Origin: Myrmaecium sp. VS I D KN 1
Lineage: Eukaryota; Ascomycota; Dothideomycetes; Valsariales; Valsariaceae
Reading direction: 5' to 3'
Length of the DNA: 64,000 nucleotides
Assembly: GCA_019775845.1 (NCBI GenBank)
Contig: JADQAV010000022.1
Location: forward strand, 572,830 to 636,829
Shown here in pieces: positions 1-12,000 of this stretch. Within the stretch, counting starts at the first letter, position 1. Each line of letters begins with the position of its first letter. Both the position numbers and the translations under genes were made by a program. Under the pieces are notes generated by a model. That model saw only the letters and a list, made by a program, of their open reading frames with translations. It did not search any database and was not told the DNA's origin.

Positions 1-1
1 C

Positions 2-3000
2 TCGGGCGCTGCTGTCCACGGTCCGGCACTACGCATCAATGCTGGATCGCGATTCTTCCAGTTCGCTTCGTATACTTTCGATGCGAGCCTCGTTGAAATC
101 TTGACGACCTTACTACACGGTGGAACCGTTTGTGTTCCAAGTGACTTCGATCGCTTAAACAACCCTGCTAGTACCATGGAGCGTATGGGGGTGAATATTA
201 GCCTACTAACGCCCTCGTTTGTTCAGCTCATAAAACCATCAGACGTGCCCAGCCTCCGAACACTGATTCTAGGAGGCGAGGGAATGTCAAAACAACATCT
301 GACGACATGGGCGGAGAAAGTGACCCTCGTAAACGCCTATGGGCCGACTGAATGCGCCGTTGTCGCAACAGTCAATTCAAGAATGAACCCGACCAGTCAC
401 CCTGCTAACATTGGAACCGGAGTTGATAAATGCTGGATTGTGGATCCTCGAAATCACAATCGGTTAGTGCCGATTGGCTCTATCGGTGAACTTGTCGTGG
501 AAGGCTATACCCTAGCGGAAGGCTACTTGAACGATGACACGAAAACCGCACAAGCCTTCACTGAGATTCCATCGTGGAGTTCCGGCTTCACTGGTACGCG
601 GCAACACGAATCGAACAGAGCTTACAAGACAGGTGACCTTGTCAAGGTCGCCTCGGATGTAACAGGTGAAATGATATTCATCGGCCGCAAAGATACCCAG
701 ACAAAAGTTAACGGACAACGACTGGAACTGGACGAAGTTGAGCTACACTTGGCAGCTGACAGTTCAATTCGACACGTTTATGTCACTGTGCCCAAGTCTG
801 GACTCTGCGCTGGGAAACTCGTGGCCTTGCTGTCGTTAAGCACACGGTCTGTCAGTGGTTCATCGTCCGAAGACCTCCAAGCTGTTGCGTCACATGAAAC
901 CTCTTCTGAGCTCAGCATGGTGAAGGAGCGCCTCTGTCGGCGCCTCCCTGCCTACATGATTCCATCAAAGTGGATTGTAGTCAACGAACTACCCCTTCTG
1001 TCCTCAGGGAAGCTTGACAGACGGAAGATCCTTGGCTTCATTGAAGGCGTGAGCCAAGAGCTATATGAAGACATCTCTCACAGTGAGCGTCTTGTTCCTC
1101 CCCAAGGCCTTACACAGCAAAAGCAGTCCATGGACGCAGCCGATATCGAGAAGCGCCTTCAAACCATCTGGGGCCATGTCCTTAACCTGAACCCTGCTAA
1201 AGTAAGTCTGAATCAGTCTTTCCTGCACCTTGGCGGCGACAGTATCTCGGCTATGCAGGTCATGGCGCAATGCCGTTCGGAAGATATCGGTATTACGGTC
1301 CAGGACATCATCCGGAGCCGTTCGATCATTGACCTTGCGACTCGTGTGCGCCTCCCGGAGCAGACGAAATACCAAGGAGAAGATCCATATGACTTCGATC
1401 TTTCGCCTATCCAACAGCTTTACTTTACCTGCGTAGGGAAAGACATTGCCCAGTTTAACCAAAGTGTTCTGCTACGGGCCTGCCGGAAAGTAGACCCCGA
1501 TGATGTCGGGCGCGCGATCAAAAGTCTCGTGGAATCTCATTCAATGCTACGCGTGCGATTTCGAAAAGACGGAACCGATAGCTGGCGGCAACGTATCACT
1601 CAAGATGTACCCGGGTCCTACCGCTTCCGCGTTCACAATGTTACATCTACTTCCCGGATGAGAACTAGAATAGAGGACAGCCAGAAATGCCTCAATATCG
1701 TCAAAGGTCCCATCCTTGCAGCCGATCTGTTTACAGTCGCACAGAAAGAAGTCATTCTGTTCATAGCCATTCATCACCTGAGCGTCGACATAGTGTCCTG
1801 GAATGTTATCTTGCAGGATCTGGAAGATATTCTCTCAAATCGACGCATACAATCGCGAGGATCAATACCATTTCAGACTTGGTGTCGTTTGCAGGCCGAG
1901 AATGCGCAGGAACAGAATAAAGCCCTTGTTCTTCCAGATGACCGAGCTTCCAGCGCCCGTCTAGACTACTGGGGCATGAAAGATAGGCCAAACCTTCATA
2001 GAGATACTGTCTCAGAAAGCATTGAATTCGACACCAGAACCACCGAACTTTTGATTGGAGGCTGTCACCAAGCACTTCAAACGGACACTTTGGATATCCT
2101 GCTTGCTGTTTTACTTCAAGCACATCGAAACTCCTTCCTAGACCGACAGGACGCACCTACTATCTTCAATGAGGGTCACGGTCGTGAGTCGTGGGATCCC
2201 AAACTTGACCTCTCAAGGACTGTGGGTTGGTTTACAACACTGTCGCCTGTCCATCTTCCTTCAGAGGCTTCCCCAGGAACTGAGTTGATCAGTGCAATCC
2301 GATGGGTAAAAGATCTGAGAAGGCGAACGCCTGACTCTGGTAGGGCATACTTTGCATATCGGCTCTTAACCTCAGATGGCAAAAAGCAATATAATCACCA
2401 TTGGCCTATGGAAATAGCATTCAACTATATGGGTCAAATGCAGCAACACAGCCGCGATGATTCCTTATTTCAAGCGGTAAAAGACCCTGTTAACCAGCCT
2501 ACTGAAATCGGTGCGGTAGTCCCTCGGTTTGCTTTGATTGAAATAACTGCAGTTGCTACGCAGCGCAGAATGCAACTGAGCTTCTCCTGGAATAAGCACA
2601 TGGATCATCAGTCTAAAATCAAGGAGTGGATGGCGCAGACCAAATACCTACTCCGAGAGGCGCCTGAGAGACTATTGGAGCAGCAGACAGAACGCACACT
2701 CAGCGAATTCCCGCTCCTGCCCATGGCGTACCATGGGAGCGAGAAATTGGCCTTGAGAGCGCAGGATCTTGGACACTCAGTCAACGACCTCGAGAACGCT
2801 TATCCTTGCACTCCAATGCAACGCGGCTTGATTCTAAGTCAGCTCAAAGACCCAGAGAGGTATCTGTATTACACCGTTTTTGAAGTTCGGCCGAGCCGTT
2901 CAGAAATACAGGTGGACCTGCACCGATTGACGTCAGCTTGGCAAGCAGTCGTTCAGCGTCACTCGACTCTACGTACGATTTTTGTGCAAAGCGTTGGACG

Positions 3001-6000
3001 AGACGATCTCATGGATCAGGTTGTGATCAAGCGCCTAGAAGGCCGAATCCGAACCGTGCAGTGTTCGGATGATGGAGCATTCAAAACCCTTGCTCGCTTG
3101 GGACGACTTGACTGTTCCGAAAAGAAACCGCCACACCGCCTATCTATCTGCGAAGACCAAGATCATCGGATATATTGCAAGCTCGAGATCAGCCATGTCA
3201 TCTCGGATGGGTCTTCGGTCCCAATCCTCCTACGTGACCTTGCAGATGCATACTCAAAAGTCCCTATAGCTTCGGGAGCACTGCCGCTTTACAGTAACTA
3301 CATCGCATATCTTCATTCCCAACCCCGAGAAGAGAGCATCGATTATTGGATCAGATACCTCGAGGGGGTGGAGCCATGCTTATTCCCGGCTCTCAATGAA
3401 GGCGTCACTCGTACGCAGGGTACCCTTTCATGTCACATCATCCACTTGAAACAGGTATCAAAGCTCCAGAAATTCTGCACGCGTGCGGGTCTTACCCTTT
3501 CGAATGTCCTACAGCTTGTCTGGGGTTTGGTCCTTCGGCAATACACAGGTCAAGATGAGGTCTGCTTCGGATATCTAGCATCTGGTAGAGACTTGCCCGT
3601 GAAAGACATCGATCAAGCTGTTGGAGCCTTCATCAACATGCTAATCTGTCGCATCAACCTGCCGAACGAGCTTGAGGTGGGCGATGCTCTGGACAAGATA
3701 CAGGCAGATTTCGGCGCTGCCATGTCCTATCAAACAGCATCCCTGGCCGAAATTCAGCATGAGCTTAACCTGGCTGGAACTTCACTCTTTAACACCGCTT
3801 TCACGTTTCAAAAACGTGTGAGTACCAAAGACGCAGTGGGAAGCGACGTTATGTGCGAAATCGTAGAGGCTCACGATCCGAGCGAGTATAGTGTCGCCAT
3901 CAATATCGAAGCCACTGATGCCAACATCGAGGTGCATTTCAGCTACTGGACAAACGTCCTCTCGCACAGTCAAGTCAGCATCATCGCTGACACGTTTGAA
4001 AAGTCTCTCGGGGAGATAATTGATGATGCGACGAGCGAACTCACAATTGGCAGCTTGGATTTCCTGGGCGAGAGGAGTCTCCAGAGGATCGCCACCTGGA
4101 ACCAAGGTTTGCCAGGTGCCATCGATAGGTGCATTCATGACATTTTCCGGCAACATGTACACTTCCAGCCGTCAGCGCCGGCGATCTGCAGCTGGGACGG
4201 AAACTTTACTTACTCTGAACTGGATAAAGTAACCACACGTGTAGCGAAGGCATTACAGAGCTTAGGTGTACGCCCGGGAGTCTATGTCCCTTTATGCTTC
4301 GAGAAATCAATCTGGACCGTCGTAGCCCAGCTCTCGGTTCTCAAGGCCGGTGGCGCTTTTGTGAACCTGGATCCTGCCCATCCGGAGTCGCGGCTGCGTA
4401 ATCTTGTGAATGAAGTGGGCTCCTCTCTTGTGATTTGCTCGCAGGGTCAGGAGCGGAAGGCTTCCCAATCGGCGAATAGAATCTTTGTCCTGGGCCGGGG
4501 GAAAGTCGAGCAGCTACAGCAAGTGGACTCGTCGCTAGCGGTGGATGTTAAGCCTTCTGATCCGGCTTATGTCATTTTCACCTCTGGCACTACCGGAGTA
4601 CCGAAAGGGACCGTTATTGAACATGGCGCTTTCTGTACTGGAGCGACCGCTCATGGGAAAGCCATGTTCATGTCCTCGTCTTCGAGAGTTTTCCAATTTG
4701 CCTCGTATACATTTGACGCAAGTGTGATGGAGATCTTCTCGACTCTCCTCGTAGGTGGCTGCGTGTGTATTCCATCGGACGAAGACCGGTTAAATGACAT
4801 TGCAGGGGCCATTCGAAAGATGGATATAAACTGGACATTGCTGACTCCTTCGGTAGCTGGAACGCTGAAACCGGAAAGCGTCCCTTGCTTGAAAGTGCTC
4901 GTCACTGGTGGCGAGGCTATGTCTGCAGGTCATATCGACAAATGGCGCGAGCATACAGCTGTCGTCAATGCTTACGGCCCTACCGAAACTTCTGTTGTTG
5001 CAACTGTTAACAGACTTGTGGATGAGGAGCATTGCGTTCTTTCCGAGGACCGCTTCAACATTGGAAAGGCAGTAGGTGGCCGAGGCTGGGTCGTAGACCA
5101 CCGTGACTATAACAGCCTGGTACCTGTCGGGGCGGTTGGCGAACTTGTTATCGAAGGAAGGCTGGTCGCCCGTGGCTACTTGAACAATGAACTCAAAACC
5201 AAAGAAGCATTTGTCCAAGATCCTCGATGGACGAAGCATCCTCGGCTTCTCGGCTTAATCCAATCTTGTGGTCGCATGTACCGAACCGGCGACCTCGTAC
5301 GTTACAATTTGGATGGATCTTATTCTTACATCTCACGCAAAGACACCCAAATCAAATTGAATGGACAACGCATTGAGCTCGGCGAGATTGAGTACCAATG
5401 TCGCCAAAATCTACCCGGCCAGGCCCAAGCGGCAGTCGAACTGGTCGTTCCTTCGAACCGGAAGGGGACAAAGGCGCTGGCGGTTTTCTTCCATCTCAAC
5501 CAACATGGTGGCCTCCCTCTTGGGGATGATATCCTTTTACCGATGGACTCACAGCTTCATAACGTTGCGAAAAGACTGGAAGATAACTTGGCGAACGTCC
5601 TACCTGCGTACATGATTCCTCAGATATACGTACCAGTAGCGTACATGCCCTGGATGCCGTCTGGTAAATTGGATCGCCGAAGGATGCGTCAAGCACTGGA
5701 GGCACTTTCAAAAGAAACGATTGCAAGGTACAGGCTTGCTTCCGGAAGCACTTCAAGACGCGAACTTGCAACGGCAATGGAATCCAAGTTGCAAAAGCTT
5801 TGGGAAAGGGTCATGAAGCTTCCGTCAGGCTCCGTTGGTACTGAAGATAATTTCTTCAGACTGGGAGGCGATTCTTTGGCTGCCATGAGCCTTGTTGGTG
5901 CTGCGAGAGCCGAGTTTTTGTCACTGACCGTTACCAATATCTTCAAGAAGCCCAAATTATCTGACATGGCCTTGACTTGCGAAGCCATTACTGAGGAGGC

Positions 6001-9000
6001 CGAATTGCACCTAAATGCATTTTCTCTACTGCAAAATACGGATCCACTCACCAATGTTCTTCAAGAAATTAAAGATCAGTGCAGAGTCAAGCAAGAGAGC
6101 ATTCAAGACGTTTATCCATGTAGCTCTCTCCAAGAAGGCTTGTTCACGCTTACGATAAAGCAGCGCGGAGCTTATGTTGCTCGCGATGTTTTCAAACTTC
6201 CATCGGACTTGGATATTGATCGCTTCAAGATGGCATGGCAGAAGACCGTTGATACAACCGATACCCTTAGGACCCGTATAGTCCATACTTCTGCCGGAGA
6301 GTTTCTTCAGGTCGTTCTGGATGATGTGCAGATAGAGTGGCACTCCGCAGAAAGCATACATGGTGTTACAAACGACACCATACCAGAGCATAATGGTGGC
6401 GCCTTAACAAGATACACGCTTATCGGTGGCGATAGTGCTCCTAACAAGTTCTTTGTCCTCCAAATTCATCATGCCTTATATGATGGATGGAGCTTCCCAC
6501 TGCTGCTGCAGCGCGTCGAGGGGATATACCGCAAAGGAAAGGCAGATATTACACCAGCGCCCTATGCAAAATTTATCCAGTACCTGCAAAAGTCCGACTT
6601 CAAAGCAGCGGAGTCATTCTGGAGATCACACCTCACCGGCGCCTCGTCCATGCATTTCCCCTCGGCTCCTCATTCAGCCAGTCAACAAGCACCTTGTTTT
6701 AGGACTGCCGTGCACTACGCACCTGTGGCTCGCAAAGACATAAGTTCCGAGATCACGATTCCCAGTCTAGTACGGGCTTCGTGGGGCCTCGTCCTTTCGG
6801 CTTATACTGGGGCAGAGGATGTCGTCTTTGGCGAAATTCTGACGGGTCGAAACATCGACGTACCCGGCATAACTGACATCATTGGTCCAACTTTCACCAC
6901 CGTCCCGACAAGGATACATCTAACCCGAGATGCAACTGTGCCGGAATTTCTCAAGCAGGTACAAGACACGTCGACAGAGCTAATCCCTCACCAACATCTC
7001 GGCCTCCAGAATATCAGGCGCCTCGACAATGATGCATCTGTTGCATGTGACTTTCAAAACTTGCTTTCCATCCAAACCATGGATGAGAAAACAGATGATG
7101 CGTTCTGGGATATCCAAGTCGAAGACGCAGCTTCTGCTGACAATTTTTTCACCCATCCTCTGGTGGTTGAAGTTAAAGTTGGATTGTCTGAATTTGCGCT
7201 CGTGATGTACTACAATGAGAACGTCATTTCAGCGTGGCAAGCACAGCGCATGCTTTATCAGCTTGAGTGTGTACTCAAGCAGATGAGCATCGCTTCCAAA
7301 AAACAGACGGTATCACTCAAACAAATTGACGTCGTCAGTTTGGAGGACAAGGAGCTCATTTCCCAGTGGAATCGGTTGGCACCTGACTCTACCAACAGTT
7401 GCATTCATGAGTTGATCAGCAAGAGGGTCAATACCCAGCCAAGCGCTCAAGCTGTCTGCTCTTGGGATTGCAACTTAACATACCGGCAGCTAAACGATTA
7501 TGCCTCCCGACTTGCCATTAAGCTCAGGGCTCTCGGGGTTGGTCCGGAAAAACTTGTGCCAATTTGCGTAGATAAGTCTGCATGGACTATAGTTGCAATA
7601 CTTGCGATTCTCCTTGCCGGCGCGGCTTTTGTTCCTCTTGATGGTTCTCATCCTCCGTCAAGGCACCAAGAGATATTGGAAGAGACCCAAGCCAACACAG
7701 TTTTATGCTCTCCTGGATACTTGAGCCGTTTCTCTGCTCTTGTAGAGAACACGCTAGGCATTAACAGGGAGTCGGTCACCACCCTTCCTTCTGTCCAAAG
7801 GTCGGAGATGCTGCCGCAATTGGCCCGCAGTAGCAACGCGGCTTACATCATCTTCACGTCGGGAAGCACTGGCCGTCCGAAAGGCGTTGTGGTCGAGCAT
7901 GGAGCTTTCTGCAGCAGCTCAAAAGCATTCTCAAAGATCATGCTGATGAAGCAAGAGTCTCGTGTCTTTCATTTTGCCTCACTAACTTTTGATGCAGCTG
8001 TTATGGAGATTTTGTCCACGCTTATAAGCGGTGGATGTATCTGCGTACCCAGTGCGGACGAGAGGCTGAAGGACTTGGCGGGGGCTTTCAACAGAATGCA
8101 GGTCTCTTGGGCCCTATTGACGCCATCAGTCGTTAACCTCATTGAGCCTTCCGCGGTCCCCTCCTTGAAAACTCTTGTTTGCGGAGGCGAGGCGATGCTT
8201 TCCGAGACAGTCGCTAAATGGGCGAAGAATGTCAAGTTGATGAACGCTTATGGACCCGCTGAGGCATCTGTCATCGTAACTATCAACTCCCGGCTGTCTA
8301 CCGATAGGGATCCTACCTGCATCGGACAGGCAACATCTGCAGTGAATACGTGGATCATTGATCCCAATGATCATGATCGCATAGCCCCTGTGGGTGCTGT
8401 TGGAGAACTGGCAGTATCTGGCCCAGTCCTAGCCCGAGAATATCTCCGGAACCCGTCAAAGACGGCAGAGTCATTTGTCGTTCCTGCTTGGAGCTCTCAG
8501 TTTAAGGTGCATAGAGTCTATAAAACCGGTGATCTCGCCAAATATACCCCAAACGGTACTCTGGAGTTCATGGGTCGCAAAGACAACCAAGTCAAGGTTA
8601 ACGGTCAGCGTCTGGAGGTTGGAGAGATTGAGAACCGCCTTGATGCCGACCCCCACGTCCTCCATGCTCTGGTTATTTTGCCTAAGACCGGACCTTGCAA
8701 GAAGCGGTTGGTAGCCGTCATTGCATTGAAAGGCTTATCCTCGAACTCAGCGTCGTTCTCTGCCAACAGATGTGCAATTCTGACCGAGCCACAAGCCCTG
8801 AGCACGGCGAAGAAAGAGTTGAAAATTATTCGCGATCAGCTCTCGGATCAGCTTCCTGCGTACATGGTCCCGCAGATATGGGCCGTCATTGAATCCATGC
8901 CAATGCTCGTGTCGGGAAAACTAGACAGAAAGCAAGTGTCTACGTGGGTAGGCAATCTGGATAATAAAACACATGAATTGATAATGGACCTCGAGGATGA

Positions 9001-12000
9001 CGCGGAAGAAATCATCGAGGCTACTGGTACATCGAAAGTCCTTCGAGAAGTCTGGGCGACCGTCCTGAACCTCCCAGTGGAGGATGTCAGGCTGAATAAG
9101 AGCTTCCTTTCCCTAGGTAGGCATCCAGATGTCGCCCTTGCGACGCTCAATTGCATTAACATTTGTTCCAGGGGGCGATAGTATTTCTGCTATGGGGGTC
9201 ATGTCCCGATGCCGGAAGGTGGGAATCAGCGTCTCTCTACAAGATGTGCTTCAAGCAAAGTCAATCGGACATCTCGTGCAGCGCGTGGGCACCTCGGCTA
9301 CAATAGCAACACGCGAAGAGAAGGTAGAAGAGCCATTCCCGCTCTCTCCGATTCAACAGCTCTACTTCAAGTCCGCCACACATTTCAATGGACAGGCCCG
9401 GTTCAATCAAAGTTTCTCCTTGCGAATTGCTCACCCCATGGAAGTTAGCACAATCAAGCAAGCTTTGGACGTGATCGTTGATCATCATTCCATGCTCAGG
9501 GCCAGGTTCTCTAGGAATGACCAAGGTCTCTGGGAACAGCGTATTTCGAAGGTAAGCCCCAACACTAGTTGGCATCGTGATTTTTCACTAAGAATCACAG
9601 GAAATTGTGGAAGCCTATTGCTTTCGTGTGCATTCCCTAAACGCCACCAATGAAATTCCGGCCTTAGTAGCCACCACCCAAGCTAGCCTGCATATAGAGA
9701 GAGGCCCTGTTTTCGCCGCTGAGATATTCAATATCCGTGGTGGGGACCAGATGATATTCTTAGCAGCTCATCACCTTTGCATTGACATGGTCTCATGGAG
9801 GATCATTTTGCAAGATCTACAGGAGTTTCTGGAAGTGCGGTCCCTTGGTCCGGAGAAGCCGCTCTCATTTCAGTCTTGGTGTGCAATGCAGGCAGCCCAC
9901 ACCCAGAATATGGACGCAAGAAATCTCTTGCCCTTCTATGTGCCCCCTACGAACCTTGCTTATTGGGGTATGGAGAATCTTCCTAACACATACAGCCAGG
10001 TCATCGAGGAAAGCTTCGCTTTGGATGCTGCCTCCACCCAACTAGCACTTGGCAAATGCCATGAAGCGCTCAATACCGAGCCCCTTGATTTATTGCTGGC
10101 TGCATTGTTGCACTCATTCGCTGTCGTCTTCACTGATCGAGCTACGCCAACTGTCTATAACGAAAATCATGGGCGCGAGGCTTCCTGGAATTCCTCTATT
10201 GATTTATCGCGAACAGTGGGGTGGTTCACCACGATCTGCCCCTTGGTCGTTCCTGTCAAGACTGGTAAGCTATAGAAAGCTATAGTCATAGGTACATCAA
10301 ATTGATAATCACAGGGACGCTCACGGGAATTGTGGATACACTTCGACAAACTAAGGATATTCGTCGTAGAATTCCTGAAAATGGCCGACCATACTTCGCG
10401 CATCAGTTCCTGACCCCAGAGGGGCGTTTGAAGGCGGGCATCTCGGCAGTGCCCATGGAACTGATGTTCAACTACCTTGGTCGCATGCAACAGCTTGAAA
10501 GGAGCGATTCGCTTCTTCAGCAGGTCGAGTTTAGCACTAATGAGCGAGAGTCGAAAGACACCGGGGATGTCGGTCCGGATACTTCCCGCCTAGCGCTCTT
10601 TGAGATTTCCGCGATTGTTCGATATGGCAAGCTTGAGCTCACCTGGATGTACAACCGCCATATCCAACGCGCGTCGGAAATATCAAGATGGACTCGCGAA
10701 TGCAAACGAACTCTGGAACAGTCTATCAGACTCCTCGAAAGTATGCCAACAGAGCCGACTCTCAGCGACTACCCCTTGTTGCCAATTACTTATGACGGCC
10801 TTAAGAAGCTTGTGGAGGACATTTTTCCTCGAGTAGTAGGAGTGTCCCACTTCTCCCAAGTGGAGGATGTCTACCCATGCTCACCCATCCAAGAGGGACT
10901 CTTGATCAGCCAGCTGCGGGACCCCAGCACATATGTTTTCCATACCGTCTACGAGCTCAAGCATGTCAAAGGCAAGCCGATTGATCCGCGTCAGATGGGT
11001 AAAGCGTGGCAAATGGTTGTTAAGCGACATGCTGCTTTGAGAACCGTATTCATTGACAGTGTATATCGAGGAGGCATGTTCGATCAGGTCGTTGTGAAAG
11101 ATGTCGACAGCGGTGTGATGTACTTGGAGTGCGATGAGAACGAGGTCGAAAAGACTTTGGCGGAAGTATCCATCCGTGATACCAACTGGAAGAAAAAGCC
11201 GCAACTCCCGCACCAAATGACGATATGCAGCACGCCGAATGGAAGGGTCTTCTGCAAAGCAGAAATCAATCACGTTGTCATAGACGGCGGTTCCGTTGCG
11301 ATCATGTTGGATGACCTGACCGAGGCATATGAAGAGCGCTTACCCGATGGCCCTGGTCCTTTGTACAGTGACTATATCCGGTACATCAAAAGTCAACCCC
11401 TCGGCTCGGATACCAAATTTTGGGCGACATACCTAAAGGGCCTCGAGCCTTGTTATTTCCCGAAATTGAACACCGACCCAACGGCAAAGAAGCAGCTGGC
11501 CTCGATCAACGTCCCCTTCGCTAGGTATCCCGAGTTGCACGAAGTCGTGGACAAGATGAAGGTGACCATGTCGAACCTCATGCATACTGCGTGGGCTCTC
11601 GTGTTGCGAAAATATACCGGAGGATCGAATGACATATGCTTTGGGTATCTTTCCTCTGGCCGTGACATCCCAGTTGATAACATCGAATGGACCATCGGCG
11701 CTTTCATCAACATGCTTTGCTGCAGGGTTAGGCTTTCACCCTCTATGACCCTTGAAGAAGCCTTCCGCATGGTTCAGGAAGAGTATATCACAAGCATCCC
11801 GTATCAACGATGTTCTTTGGCTCAAGTACAGCATGACCTGGGATTGGCCGGTAAAGCACTCTACAATACCTCCTTGTCAATCCAGAACCATTCAAGGGAA
11901 CAGGACCGCGCCGAGGAAACTATAATCTTCGACATGAGCCAAGGTCATGACCCCAGCGAATATATCGTAACTGTCAATGTCGAACTTGAAAAAGGCCATG

